64,000 nucleotides of DNA from Candidatus Hydrogenedentes bacterium ADurb.Bin170 (GCA_002070275.1 MWCY01000004.1:1-64000), one strand, 5' to 3'. Positions 9,510-21,477 are shown, counted from the stretch's first letter. Numbers and translations: made by a program. Notes: a model not told the origin generated them from the sequence alone.

Positions 9510-10733
9510 TCAGTCGAGCGGGACAGGCATATTGGTATGCGCATCCGGACCGAAATGTTTCAACATGACAATGGGATCTGATTTGCTCGGATTGGTTATG
9601 GTTACACCTTCGCGTGCGGCCGCTTCAGAAACAAAATATTCGTCATAGGTCAGCTGACCGTAGCGGATAAGCGCCGGCGATTCAATGTCCCAAATACCAA
9701 GCGTGCCATGTCCCTGAACAACATACAGGCCATAAGCACCGCCATCTTTGATGGTGACCGTTGCGCCCGGCAGCACGGTCAGCTCTTTGGCACTGAATTC
9801 TTTTGATAAATAGCAAATCCAGTTTTCCTGATAGCCTGCAGCACGCATTTCCGCGGGGTCATCAACAGGCACAGGTTTCATAAAATGCTTTTGCCTGAAA
9901 AGCGGATCTGTATTCTGCTCCCAGTCAATCACTTCCAGCAGATACTCGTGGTTTCCGATTTCCTCTTCCGGCGAATCTTTCCACAGAAGGTCTTCGGACA
10001 GCACCTGATCATGTACGACAGACTCATACATTGCAAAAACATCTGATGCTTTCTGAGGCTCGTAGGTGCAAAGACTGCCCGGCGCATGCAGCACTCCGGG
10101 CGGCACGTTCCAGCCTGTTCCCGGCGTCAGCACATAGGCTGCGGAAAGATCGGTAATGCGATTTTCTCCTTTTGTAAAAGCACGCAGTGCATCAAGCACT
10201 TCCTCTTTTGTCACACCGGGAGCAAGCCCGAAAAAGGTATAGGGAAAATCGCCTCCGTGATTATTCAGCTGCGGCGGAAAGTAATACGCCTCAGGCTTTC
10301 CACGTGCGCCAACCCGGGCAGCATGATCATCATCATGGTGAATGTGGAAAGGAAGGGCTCCCTGATTATCAAAAAACTTGGAGTACATGGGCCACGCCTG
10401 ATATTTAGCCCAGAGTTTTCCGATAATAGCGTCTTTCAATTCTTCAATGGCATCACGAAGCAGGAAGAGTTCTGTTTTGCCGCCATCTTCAAAAGCGATG
10501 TGACTCAATCCTTCATTCTTGCTGGTGAGCGGGCCGTTATCAGCAGGCGTTGTGGAAGAAAACCAGCGTTCGTCAATACCGCCCCTTTCCCCTCCCAGAG
10601 CATAGTAGTCATGGGGATGCAGTTTAATCCGCCGTCCAGGCACACAAAAAACACGAGGCACCCAGGTCGGGGTAAGGCGCAGCACGCCTTGCCCCTGCTC
10701 CATAGCTCTTTCTGCAATGGCTTTCACTGACAT
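9510..10733 (-). CDS. Cupin-type protein, mannose-6-phosphate isomerase-like
   Basis: The cytoplasmic protein has 407 residues. It carries cupin-like segments with histidine-rich metal-site candidates ('[15 protein letters not shown]' and '[12 protein letters not shown]') and a C-terminal second barrel ('[20 protein letters not shown]'). The pattern resembles class I mannose-6-phosphate isomerases, but it is longer than a bare cupin and the substrate is not assignable. It is first gene of the - strand sugar operon. The ATG at 10733 has AAGGAG 7 nt upstream; a TTG two codons earlier is in frame but worse placed. With the TIM-barrel and oxidoreductase genes it would interconvert keto and aldo forms of the sugar that the pathway handles. 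Confidence 0.78.
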   Translation of the reverse strand: MSVKAIAERAMEQGQGVLRLTPTWVPRVFCVPGRRIKLHPHDYYALGGERGGIDERWFSSTTPADNGPLTSKNEGLSHIAFEDGGKTELFLLRDAIEELKDAIIGKLWAKYQAWPMYSKFFDNQGALPFHIHHDDDHAARVGARGKPEAYYFPPQLNNHGGDFPYTFFGLAPGVTKEEVLDALRAFTKGENRITDLSAAYVLTPGTGWNVPPGVLHAPGSLCTYEPQKASDVFAMYESVVHDQVLSEDLLWKDSPEEEIGNHEYLLEVIDWEQNTDPLFRQKHFMKPVPVDDPAEMRAAGYQENWICYLSKEFSAKELTVLPGATVTIKDGGAYGLYVVQGHGTLGIWDIESPALIRYGQLTYDEYFVSEAAAREGVTITNPSKSDPIVMLKHFGPDAHTNMPVPLD

Positions 10734-10904
10734 GATCAAACTCCTTTAACTTGACATGAGATCCATACAGATTACTTAAAACACGATGTTGTAGACGCAC
10801 GACAAAAACGCTTTTCTCAGCCTGTCTCTAATCTTCTTATTTTAAGCCATCCGGATGCAAATTATTTTAATTATCCTTTTCTTTTTTTTCTATTTAAAAA
10901 TCTG

Positions 10905-10942
10905 TACAATAACTCTCAGGTATTCTGACCCATTTAAAATGG
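10905..10942 (+). promoter_or_regulatory. Candidate promoter and operator upstream of DUF1080 gene
   Basis: A TACAAT hexamer (10905-10910) is a fair -10 box, though no convincing -35 is visible in the T-rich stretch before it. A dyad CCATTT-A-AAATGG follows at 10930-10942, roughly over the expected transcription start and in the spacer between the divergent sugar operon and the DUF1080 gene. That position would suit a repressor site. This is inference from position and symmetry only. Confidence 0.35.
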
Positions 10943-11029
10943 ATCTGTCCGGAAGTACAAAATGGTCTGCTTTTTCCCCAAAACGGTATGGATCCAATCT
11001 CCCCAACCTAAACGATGGAGCTCAAATTC

Positions 11030-11884
11030 ATGAAAACACGTTTATTTCTCCCCTTTATCCTGTTTCTTCTCCTGCTCACCGGTACCCCCTTTGCGTCCGC
11101 ACAGTTTGAAACTCCAGTCATTAAAGAATGGGTTGTCAAAGAAACAAACGACAATGGTGAAGTGGAAGAAGTGGAGTACATGTCATTGGACGGTGTGCTC
11201 GTACATGAAACAGACCCCGCACTGGCACCGCAGCCCCCTGTCGTGCAACCCGGTGCTGTGACCGGCATGCCTCCCTCTGATGCTATTGTTCTGTTTAATG
11301 GGAAAAACACTGACGGCTGGTCTGCCGATGATGGCAGCCCGAGCCAATGGATCGTGAAAGACGGTGCCCTTCAGCCTGTGGAAGATTCCGGTGTCATCCG
11401 TACCGTACAGGAATTTGGTTCCTGCCAGCTCCATGTTGAGTGGGCCACCCCCGCTACTGTTGAGGGTGACGGACAGGGACGCGGAAACAGCGGCGTATTC
11501 CTCATGGGTCAATATGAAATTCAAATTCTGGATTCTTATGACAACACGACTTACCCCGACGGACAGGCAGGCGCTCTCTACGGCCGAAGCGCTCCGCTTG
11601 TAAATGCCTGCCGAAAGCCGGGCGAATGGCAATCCTACGATATCATTTTCCACCGCCCTGTTTTTGACGCCAGCGGCAACGTTGTCAAGCGGGCAACATT
11701 TACCATTCTCCACAATGGTGTCCTGATTCAGGATCATCTGGAACTCTCCGGCGGCACGCTCTGGAAAAGCAAGCACTCCGTTGTTCCTTATGAGGCACAT
11801 GGCGACAAAGGACCGATAACGCTGCAGGATCACGGCAATCCTGTCAGTTTCCGCAACATTTGGGTGAGAGAACTGGCAGACTGA
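11030..11884 (+). CDS. Secreted DUF1080 (3-keto-disaccharide hydrolase-type) protein
   Basis: This 284-residue protein has a Sec signal peptide (residues 1-24, 'FASA' before the likely cut), a linker of about 65 residues, and a DUF1080 domain beginning at 'AIVLFNGKNTDGWSADDGSP'. Family hallmarks are present: 'RGNSGVFLMGQYEIQILDSY' and the terminal 'DHGNPVSFRNIWVREL'. The domain has a concanavalin-like beta-sandwich and includes hydrolases that cleave 3-keto glycosides. The gene is divergent from the sugar operon and stands alone, with a terminator directly behind it. The ATG at 11030 is chosen over 11015 because GGAG lies 9 nt upstream. It probably acts in the periplasm after the Tat-exported oxidoreductases; this order is inference. 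Confidence 0.88.
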   Translation: MKTRLFLPFILFLLLLTGTPFASAQFETPVIKEWVVKETNDNGEVEEVEYMSLDGVLVHETDPALAPQPPVVQPGAVTGMPPSDAIVLFNGKNTDGWSADDGSPSQWIVKDGALQPVEDSGVIRTVQEFGSCQLHVEWATPATVEGDGQGRGNSGVFLMGQYEIQILDSYDNTTYPDGQAGALYGRSAPLVNACRKPGEWQSYDIIFHRPVFDASGNVVKRATFTILHNGVLIQDHLELSGGTLWKSKHSVVPYEAHGDKGPITLQDHGNPVSFRNIWVRELAD

Positions 11885-11921
11885 TCCTTAGCAATATCTC
11901 CGCTTTCTGTTCCCTATACAC

Positions 11922-11959
11922 GGCAGACCATTCAAGTTACTTTATGGTCTGCCTTTTTT
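11922..11959 (+). terminator. Rho-independent terminator of DUF1080 gene
   Basis: GGCAGACCAT (11922-11931) pairs perfectly with ATGGTCTGCC (11944-11953), followed by TTTTTT. It begins about 40 nt after the DUF1080 stop codon. Confidence 0.92.
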
Positions 11960-11969
11960 ATGCCCTCTC

Positions 11970-11998
11970 TTGCCTGTTCAGTGCTCATGGGGTACACT
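11970..11998 (+). promoter_or_regulatory. Candidate sigma-70 promoter of glpK
   Basis: TTGCCT (11970-11975) and TACACT (11993-11998) are separated by 17 nt; each box matches four of six consensus bases. The site lies between the DUF1080 terminator and the glpK start, about 60 nt upstream of the ATG. Confidence 0.5.
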
Positions 11999-12059
11999 AT
12001 AGGCGTGCGTTAAATCTGTTCACGAACCGGGCTCACCCGTTGAAAGCAGGAATAAACGT

Positions 12060-13538
<1,479 letters not shown>

Positions 13539-13579
13539 GAAAATATCCCGTCTCCTGCGTCCTTGTACCGGAAAAGAAA

Positions 13580-15235
13580 TTATTGCCTTTTCCCTTCTGT
13601 GGCAAGTTCCTTTATCTCTTCAGGCGAAAGGCAGGTGTCATAAAGATGCAGATCACGCATCCACCCGTTAAAATAATCGCCGGGACCTGCACCTATGAGT
13701 AAAGAGACATCCGGACTGCTCTGCAGTGCAGAGGCCGATGCGTTTTCACTGGAAGCGACGCAATCACCGTCCACATAAAGTTTCAGAGCAGCGCCCTGAC
13801 GGGTTGCGGCAATATGCCGCCAGCCGGAAGGCAGCGACCGGTTCCAGGAAGTGCAGGTGCCCGTGCTCATACTATAGATATTTCCGGACGGCAGTGTACC
13901 GCAGAAAAGCTTTCCGTCATAAAGAGCCATGGACCAGGTGCGCCTGTATCTGCCTTCAGCCGTGTCCAGCTGATCACTCACTTTTGTCCAGATATCCTTG
14001 CCGTCATAGCGATACACGCAGGAACTTGGAAGGGTTCCTGTGTACAGTTTCCCGTTATAAACCATCATGCCCATGGTTTCAAGCTCTTCCCCTGTACGCC
14101 CGGCAGCAAGCCAGGTGTCCCCTTCCAGACGATAGACATAAGCCAGTGGCCAGGTGGAAAGGTACAGCTGTCCGCCATACACTGCAAAAGAATAATCCTG
14201 ATGAATAGGCGGATCCAGCGATGCGCCCCGATAAGACCACTCCTTTCCGTCAAACAGAAAGGGACCGCCCGGCGCATCATAAGACACCATGTAGAGTCCA
14301 CCGTTAAAAACGGAAGGATTCAGGACGCGTCTTCCCGGATTGCCTAAATAACGCCATGTTGTGCCTCCCTCATACCGATACAGACCAAACCCTTCTTTTT
14401 TTAATGTGGTTGCATGCAACGCACCCTGATACACAGCCAGACCTCCCAGCGTACCCGCTTCACCCGTTTCCTCATTGGCAAGCTGTCCGCAGAACTCCCA
14501 GGAAGTGCCGCCCAGATATCGGTAGACCTTTCCGCTTCTCTCTTCATTGGCAGATGCCTCCAGTGAAGAGCCGGTCGTGTCATACCATCCTGCACCTGCA
14601 AAGAGATTTCCTTCATGGACGGTGAGTGCCATTACTGCGTTGCTTGCATCCGGAGATCCGCAATCAATCCATCTTGTGCCACCATCGTAACAATACACGT
14701 GTCCTGCATCTCCTGAACCCGGTTCACAGGTGGCAGCATACAATTTACCTTCAAGCACGGCAAAGCCAAAAATAAAAATCGCTTTTCCGGGTCTTCCGCA
14801 AAATTCCCAGACAGGTTCCGTCCCCTGATCGATCCCACAGAAAAGATTCCTGTGATTGGGCGAGGAATTACAGACTCCGGAATAATCAGCAACGCCGAGT
14901 GTAAAGCCGGTTCGTGTCTCAGGATCAAATTGGCTGAGCAAATCACCGACGGCATCGTCAAGAGTCGCTTCAGTATATATGTACATGGCGACGGTGAACT
15001 CTTTCTGCAGCAGATCGCTAAGAAGATGGGAGGGAATCTCAAGATAAGCATCAATACCGTTAAAACGGGCGGCTTGTGTTCCATCCGGAGCCGGAGTGTC
15101 GAAGACGACACCCTGATTATGCGGATGCAGTGCTCCGCCGGAAGAGTCGTTAACATCTTTTTCAAGAGGCCAGTGGCCGGTCACAGACGCGCAAACTGCG
15201 GAGCAGCAAAGGCAGAACATCAGAACAATACGCAT
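13580..15235 (-). CDS. Secreted LamG-like protein with inserted beta-propeller repeats
   Basis: This 551-residue protein has a Sec signal peptide (about residues 1-16). Residues 18-115 form the first half of a concanavalin/LamG domain ('GHWPLEKDVNDSSGG', 'ARFNGIDAYLEIP', 'FTVAMYIYTEA'). The second half appears only at 469-545 ('WRHIAATRQGAALKLYVDGD', 'FNGWMRDLHLYD'). Between them, residues 150-460 carry about seven repeats of the type 'LAVYNGKLYAGT...VYRYDGGTxWxYxG', as expected for a beta-propeller. The propeller therefore seems to be inserted into a loop of the LamG sandwich. Cysteines recur in the repeats. A role in binding extracellular glycans or proteins is plausible; no catalytic motif was seen. 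It is a single gene, 21 nt upstream of rodA on the same strand being the next gene upstream. Confidence 0.8.
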   Translation of the reverse strand: MRIVLMFCLCCSAVCASVTGHWPLEKDVNDSSGGALHPHNQGVVFDTPAPDGTQAARFNGIDAYLEIPSHLLSDLLQKEFTVAMYIYTEATLDDAVGDLLSQFDPETRTGFTLGVADYSGVCNSSPNHRNLFCGIDQGTEPVWEFCGRPGKAIFIFGFAVLEGKLYAATCEPGSGDAGHVYCYDGGTRWIDCGSPDASNAVMALTVHEGNLFAGAGWYDTTGSSLEASANEERSGKVYRYLGGTSWEFCGQLANEETGEAGTLGGLAVYQGALHATTLKKEGFGLYRYEGGTTWRYLGNPGRRVLNPSVFNGGLYMVSYDAPGGPFLFDGKEWSYRGASLDPPIHQDYSFAVYGGQLYLSTWPLAYVYRLEGDTWLAAGRTGEELETMGMMVYNGKLYTGTLPSSCVYRYDGKDIWTKVSDQLDTAEGRYRRTWSMALYDGKLFCGTLPSGNIYSMSTGTCTSWNRSLPSGWRHIAATRQGAALKLYVDGDCVASSENASASALQSSPDVSLLIGAGPGDYFNGWMRDLHLYDTCLSPEEIKELATEGKRQ

Positions 15236-15256
15236 ACAATCCTCCTGAATCTGTGA

Positions 15257-16498
15257 TTACCCTTTACGCCGGTAGACTTCGACATTTGCGATGGAAGTGG
15301 GCATATTCTGCTGTTCCACCTCTTTTTTGCGCAAGGGAACATTGAGCAGTATCCCTATACCTGCCATAACCGTCATGTAAAAACTGCCACCATAACTGAG
15401 AAAGGGTAAAGGGATTCCGGTGACCGGTAAAAGCCCGGTTGTGATAGCAATGTTTACAAAAATATGAAAAGCGAGCACCGTCACCACACCAACAGCCAGC
15501 AGCGTACCCTGCATGTCGTATGCGTCCCGCGCAAACATCAGGCCGCGAAAAAGCATAATTGCAAAAAGAGCAATAACCATCACTCCGCCAACAAACCCAA
15601 ATTCTTCCGCCAGCAAAGAAAAAATAAAGTCAGTATGATGCTCGGGCAGATATTTGAGTTTAGTCTGCGTGCCACGCAAATATCCTTTTCCGGAAATACC
15701 GCCACTTCCGATGGTTATTTTGCTTTGGTACGTATGCCAGCCTGTACCACGGTAATCGTATTCGGGATGCAGAAATGCGTAAATACGTTTTTTCTGATAA
15801 TGCTTCAAACCCAGCGTCGTCTGTGTTTCTTTTTCAACCGACGGATCAAAGTCTTTCATTTCCAACCACAGTACCGGAACGAGCATGGATCCCAGCAAAA
15901 GGACTAAAACCAAATGCACTTTTCGGCATCCTGCCACGTAAAGCATTGCAAATACAAGAGGTGCCAGAGAAGCGGCAGTTCCCAGATTAGGCTGCTTAAG
16001 GATGAGTGCCATGGGAATACCCACAAGAAGAAAAGTAACGACAAACCACCCCAGTTTCCTGATTTTCTCTCCGATTTTTGTAAGATACCAGGTCAGAAAG
16101 AAAATCATGATAATTTTTGAAAATTCAGACGGCTGCAGTCTGAAAAGCCCCAGATTGATCCAGCGTTCACTTCCTTTGGCTTCGGTACCGAAAAAAAGCA
16201 CTACGAGCAGAAGCGCTATTGATCCAAGATAAAACAACGGCGCCCAGTTGACCAGAAAGCGATAATCGATGCTTACAAAAAAGATGGTTACAACAACGCC
16301 GCTGCAGAAAAAGAGGATCATACGGTAAAGATAAACAGTGCTGGCACTGCGGGCAACGCTGTACATAAGGATCCATCCGATCACCGCCAGCGCAAGCACA
16401 TTCAAAATAAGCCAGATATCAACACGCATCACATTTGTAAAGTTCAGCAGCCTGACACTCACATTCTGATGACTTATAAATCTTCGCAATGAAGGCAT
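15257..16498 (-). CDS. rodA: Rod-shape peptidoglycan polymerase RodA (SEDS family)
   Basis: RodA polymerises lipid II into glycan strands for cell elongation, working with the transpeptidase PBP2. The 413 residues contain about ten membrane segments and the SEDS signature near the C-terminus ('TGIPLPFLSYGGSFYMTV'). 'RWINLGLFRLQPSEFSKI' is the conserved loop with the essential Asp-type region of this family. The gene begins 5 nt after mrdA ends, with AGGAAA inside the mrdA stop region, so the two are translationally close. A second in-frame ATG at codon 24 (MRVDIW) would also give a plausible start. It is the last gene of the mreB-mreC-mreD-mrdA-rodA operon. Confidence 0.95.
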   Translation of the reverse strand: MPSLRRFISHQNVSVRLLNFTNVMRVDIWLILNVLALAVIGWILMYSVARSASTVYLYRMILFFCSGVVVTIFFVSIDYRFLVNWAPLFYLGSIALLLVVLFFGTEAKGSERWINLGLFRLQPSEFSKIIMIFFLTWYLTKIGEKIRKLGWFVVTFLLVGIPMALILKQPNLGTAASLAPLVFAMLYVAGCRKVHLVLVLLLGSMLVPVLWLEMKDFDPSVEKETQTTLGLKHYQKKRIYAFLHPEYDYRGTGWHTYQSKITIGSGGISGKGYLRGTQTKLKYLPEHHTDFIFSLLAEEFGFVGGVMVIALFAIMLFRGLMFARDAYDMQGTLLAVGVVTVLAFHIFVNIAITTGLLPVTGIPLPFLSYGGSFYMTVMAGIGILLNVPLRKKEVEQQNMPTSIANVEVYRRKG

Positions 16499-16503
16499 GA
16501 GAG

Positions 16504-18435
16504 CTAGTTTCCTGCTGTTATCGTGTAAGAGGGCTTGGTCGCTGCATGATTATAAAAATACTCTATAACATCCCGGGCAACTGGTGCGGCAACCGAGCCA
16601 CCCGCATGTCCATGTTCAATAAGAACAGTAACAGCGATACGGGGGGTTCTATCCAGCACCCCTGCTGTAAACCAGGCATGGTGCCGTAAAGGATAGGGGA
16701 TATCTTCGGTTTTCTTGTATTTTGACAAAAAAGACAGGGAAGCCACTTGCGCCGTTCCTGTTTTTCCAATGATGTCCATACCGTCAATATAAGCCCGGGT
16801 ACCAGTGCCTGTTGGAGCAGGTTTTTTACGCTCCACGCACATCCGTAAACCTTCGGTTACCGTCTTGATCGTATTATCGCTAAAGAGTTTTTCCGAGCGC
16901 TTCGGTCCCGCTTCCTGGCGCAGAAAAGGCTGTACACGATAACCGCCGTTCACAATGCACGCCATCATCACTGTAACCTGCAGCGGTGTGGTGGTACAGC
17001 TGCCCTGCCCTATGCTGAGATTAACGGTCTCTCCTGGATACCACTGTTTTTCCCAGGCAGGCTTGTCTGCGTGCATAGCTGCTTTCCACTCTCTTCCCGG
17101 GATGAGTCCGGCAGATTCTCCTGCGATATCGATACCGGTCGGCACACCCAGTCCCATCAACTTGGAATATGCAACAATCCGATCCACTTCAAGTCGTCTG
17201 CCCAGTGAATAAAAAAAGACGTCACAGGAAAAGGCCAGGGACTCCACAACATTGAGCGACCCATGCCCGTGGCGGTTCCAGCAATTCCAACGACGGCCTT
17301 TTCCGTCAATGGCATAGCTCCCGCTGCAATGAAAACGCGTACTTGCATTGATCAGATTTTCTTCCAGCCCGGCAGCCGCAAGCATAATCTTGAACACAGA
17401 CCCCGGAGGATATACTTCTCTGAAAGCGCGATGGGTCATCCTGTTGGGTTTTTGTCCGGATAAAAGTGCAAGTCTTTCTTCGGTTGCACCTCTGTTTACA
17501 AAGACGCTTGGATCATAACCGGGAGCGCTCGCAAGCGCCAGAACGGCACCGGTATCCGCATCCAGCACTACAATACTGCCCTGTTCCCCCTGCAATAGCG
17601 CATCGCACTTGCGCTGCAGATCTATGTCCAGAGTTAAATTGAGGGCTTCACCGGAGCGCGCAGGGACAGGCGGTGCCTCCAGATTCAGCAGGTGACCGAT
17701 TGTGTCACGCCGCGCAATCATGGGCCGGCCCGCTTTGTCTGTCCGCAGCTGAGGCTGTCCCGAGGCGTATTTTGTGACAAGCATGTACCCGTCCTGCCCA
17801 TGCAGCAGTGATTCGTAGAAAAGTTCGATTCCGCCTTTCCCAATCAGATCTCCCTGAAAATACCCTAGCTCCTGGCGCTGGTCCAGCTCCGCCTGGTTAA
17901 TCTCCCCAAGATACCCCATAATTTGGCCGGCTGTTTCCCCAAGCAGATAACGCCGCTGAGGATGCACAATTGTAGTGACACCTGGCAGCAGATGCTGATT
18001 CTCTTCAACGCGGATCTGGTCAACCCGGGAGATGTCTCTTTTTACCAGAATTTGAGAGAAGGGAAGTTTTGCCGATGCCGTTATCTTTTTATCCAGCTCC
18101 TGCCGGTCAACATTCAACCAGGTTTCAAGCCGTTCACATACTGTATCCAGAGCATCAGCAGGGCATTCGCCCGGAATAATAATCACATCAACCCGGGCAC
18201 GATTATCTGCCATCACCTCTCCATCCCGGGCATAGATAATTCCTCTATCGGCGGCAAGACGCTTTTGCCAGATTCGGTTGCTTTCCGCCAGTTTTGAAAA
18301 CTCATTTAAAGAGAGCACCTGCAGGCGCCACAATTGAACGCCCAATAATAAAAGAGCGGCCGCAATCGCAAACCCAATCTGCTGAACCCGACGTTCGATT
18401 CCCGGGTAGCGTTCCTGCTCGCGATTGTCCGTCAT
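16504..18435 (-). CDS. mrdA: Penicillin-binding protein 2 (elongation-specific transpeptidase)
   Basis: The 643-residue class B penicillin-binding protein crosslinks peptidoglycan during elongation. It has one N-terminal membrane anchor (about 18-38), a dimerisation domain and a C-terminal transpeptidase domain. The active-site serine lies in S-V-F-K (346-349). The second motif is S-C-D (403-405), as usual for PBP2, and the K-T-G-T motif follows in 'MDIIGKTGTAQVASL'. Its start overlaps the mreD stop by 4 nt (ATGA), which implies coupled translation. It pairs with RodA, encoded immediately downstream. Confidence 0.95.
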   Translation of the reverse strand: MTDNREQERYPGIERRVQQIGFAIAAALLLLGVQLWRLQVLSLNEFSKLAESNRIWQKRLAADRGIIYARDGEVMADNRARVDVIIIPGECPADALDTVCERLETWLNVDRQELDKKITASAKLPFSQILVKRDISRVDQIRVEENQHLLPGVTTIVHPQRRYLLGETAGQIMGYLGEINQAELDQRQELGYFQGDLIGKGGIELFYESLLHGQDGYMLVTKYASGQPQLRTDKAGRPMIARRDTIGHLLNLEAPPVPARSGEALNLTLDIDLQRKCDALLQGEQGSIVVLDADTGAVLALASAPGYDPSVFVNRGATEERLALLSGQKPNRMTHRAFREVYPPGSVFKIMLAAAGLEENLINASTRFHCSGSYAIDGKGRRWNCWNRHGHGSLNVVESLAFSCDVFFYSLGRRLEVDRIVAYSKLMGLGVPTGIDIAGESAGLIPGREWKAAMHADKPAWEKQWYPGETVNLSIGQGSCTTTPLQVTVMMACIVNGGYRVQPFLRQEAGPKRSEKLFSDNTIKTVTEGLRMCVERKKPAPTGTGTRAYIDGMDIIGKTGTAQVASLSFLSKYKKTEDIPYPLRHHAWFTAGVLDRTPRIAVTVLIEHGHAGGSVAAPVARDVIEYFYNHAATKPSYTITAGN

Positions 18436-18965
18436 GACTGAAGTCCCCCTCCCATGTAGTCACGTCTGTGGAAGATCCGATCCAGTGTGAGAAAAACAAG
18501 AGGGGTGATGATGGCGGAATAAAAAGCAGTAGGAATAAAATTGGTAATGAGCGGTTGGATCATGCCACTTTGTGGTCGCTGCATATATTGAATGGAGGCG
18601 TAGAGAATTCCCCAGCCCGTCCCTGCAGCGAAGACGGCGCCCGCCTTGATCGCCGCATGCTCTGTAATCAGCCGGGTGGACAGTCTGCCCAGTATATAGC
18701 CCATGACTACATAGCACAAGACGTAATGACCCAGGGTTGTACCTACGGCGACATCAAGATAAAGCCCGCCCAGGAGCCCGGTAAACATTGCCCACTCTTC
18801 ACCGTATGCGATGGCAAAATAGACCAGCACAACAAGAATAATATCCGGAGACACTTCCTGCAGCTTTAACAGATTGGGCCAGTTGGTCTGGATCATGGCG
18901 GCAAGGAGTGTGCAGAAACACCACAAAAAAAAGACACGACTTTTATAAACACGCTGCCTTATCAT
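18432..18965 (-). CDS. mreD: Rod shape-determining protein MreD
   Basis: This 177-residue polytopic inner-membrane protein has about five hydrophobic helices, as expected for MreD, which joins MreC and the PBP2-RodA pair in the elongasome. Sequence conservation in this family is low; the call rests on length, topology and strict position between mreC and mrdA. It overlaps both neighbours by 4 nt (ATGA junctions). Confidence 0.9.
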   Translation of the reverse strand: MIRQRVYKSRVFFLWCFCTLLAAMIQTNWPNLLKLQEVSPDIILVVLVYFAIAYGEEWAMFTGLLGGLYLDVAVGTTLGHYVLCYVVMGYILGRLSTRLITEHAAIKAGAVFAAGTGWGILYASIQYMQRPQSGMIQPLITNFIPTAFYSAIITPLVFLTLDRIFHRRDYMGGGLQS

Positions 18966-19906
18966 GGGGCATATCTCTCCTGAAGGCTCCGCTGATCAGG
19001 CATTTCGGGGGCTTTTGAAATAAACGGAACATCCGTCCCGGAAAGAGAGGCAGGCGGTCCGGCGATGTATTCGGACGCTTCCAATGCTCTGAGAATCACC
19101 AGTACTTCATCCAGCTGATAGGGATTGACTACCGGCTCTATGGATGCGCTTTTCCATAATCCGCCGCCCCCGCGAAGGCTGACTATTTTCCCTACAGGCA
19201 ACCCGGCTGGAAACAGGCTCTCCGGGCTGGATACAACCTGATCACCGATCCGGACTTCTTCTTTCATATCTATATATTCCATGGAGCACAACTGATTAAA
19301 ATCGCTGCCGCTCGCATGGACGACCCCATCATAGGCACGCAATCGATTCCGGAGCACCATAGCACCGACCCGGCAGTCCACATGATGCAGTGTGGCAACA
19401 ATAGAGGTGAAATCAGCGACTTCTGTAATAATCCCAACGATTCCCTCCGCAGTAATTACCCCCATTGACACCTGAAAACCCTGCATACTCCCCCCTTCAA
19501 TGCGAAGCATGCCTTTATAATTTTCCAATACAGCGGCCGGCTGAAGCGACAGCCCCGGCTCCTGCTGCTGAAAAGCAAGCAGCCGTCTCAGGCGCTGGTT
19601 TTCACGGTCAAGCTCCTTGATACGCGCCGTCCTGGCCCGCAGAGAAGCCACCTCCAGTTGAAGCGCCTCATTTTCTTTCTGAATGCTCTTTGGATCGGCA
19701 AAGACTTTGTAGGTACTTTCGACACCTGTCACCGTTGCATAACGCAGTTTGAGAAAGGGATAGGCGCTGAGATTAACAAAACGGGAAAGCCCCATGTGAA
19801 TAAAAGAGCTGTCCGCCCCCGTAATGAGCGAAAACAAAGACAGTGTCACAAGGACAACTAAGATGAGCTGGGGACGATATTCCGCCAGAAGTCTTCCCGG
19901 ATTCAT
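18962..19906 (-). CDS. mreC: Rod shape-determining protein MreC
   Basis: MreC is a bitopic protein that links cytoplasmic MreB to the periplasmic synthases. The 314 residues show one N-terminal membrane segment (about 14-30), a coiled-coil of about residues 75-112 ('ENEALQLEVASLRARTARIK'), and a C-terminal beta-barrel region ('MGVITAEGIVGIITEVADFT', 'VGDQVVSSPESLFPAGLPVG'). GAAGG lies about 9 nt before the ATG. It starts 58 nt after mreB ends and overlaps mreD by 4 nt. Confidence 0.95.
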   Translation of the reverse strand: MNPGRLLAEYRPQLILVVLVTLSLFSLITGADSSFIHMGLSRFVNLSAYPFLKLRYATVTGVESTYKVFADPKSIQKENEALQLEVASLRARTARIKELDRENQRLRRLLAFQQQEPGLSLQPAAVLENYKGMLRIEGGSMQGFQVSMGVITAEGIVGIITEVADFTSIVATLHHVDCRVGAMVLRNRLRAYDGVVHASGSDFNQLCSMEYIDMKEEVRIGDQVVSSPESLFPAGLPVGKIVSLRGGGGLWKSASIEPVVNPYQLDEVLVILRALEASEYIAGPPASLSGTDVPFISKAPEMPDQRSLQERYAP

Positions 19907-19964
19907 AAGCCGTTGCCTTCCCGAAGGAGAGCCTCTTCATGCGCCAGAGATCGTATTTGCACCT

Positions 19965-21008
<1,044 letters not shown>

Positions 21009-21103
21009 CTAGCGGATGCCCCTCATTTGCCTTTGGAAGCGGTGTTTATGAAAAAGGGAAGGTATCGCCGTTCTGCCCACTGAAAAGCAGTCATACCCGC
21101 CTT

Positions 21104-21133
21104 ATTATAGCAGAAAAAAGGAAGAAATCCCAA
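21104..21133 (-). promoter_or_regulatory. Promoter of the mreBCD-mrdA-rodA operon
   Basis: Read on the - strand, TTGGGA (21133-21128) and a perfect TATAAT (21109-21104) are separated by 18 nt, about 110 nt upstream of the mreB start. Confidence 0.6.
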
Positions 21134-21477
21134 GTCCCGGTTGTTTCCATATATGTATTGAGAAAGTTTAACTCATCAGCTGAAAGTCAAAAAAATAAAC
21201 TGTTACAGCAGTATTTTTTAAAAGACTTTCCGGCATGTGTTCGGTGCTAAAACCAGCCCATGCGCCCCGGCTGAAAAGGTGATAATAGTGTTATTATGAA
21301 AAAACCGCCTCAAACCACTCAGTTTTGATGTTGGCCGGACCTCTTTTCCCGGATGCGGTATAAAAATGGATTTTACTACCGGTGTTTTGGGATAATAGGG
21401 TCATGTGTAAGGGGTGTTCATTAGATGTTACTGGATACCCGTGTATATGAAAAGAAACATTTTAAGGAGTTGATACC
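21134..21477. other. Long spacer between mreB and ferredoxin genes
   Basis: No gene was seen in these 344 nt. The stretch is AT-rich at its mreB end. GATAAT at 21391-21396 could be a -10 box for the ferredoxin gene, but no clear -35 box accompanies it. No riboswitch or tRNA-like fold was recognised. Confidence 0.4.
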
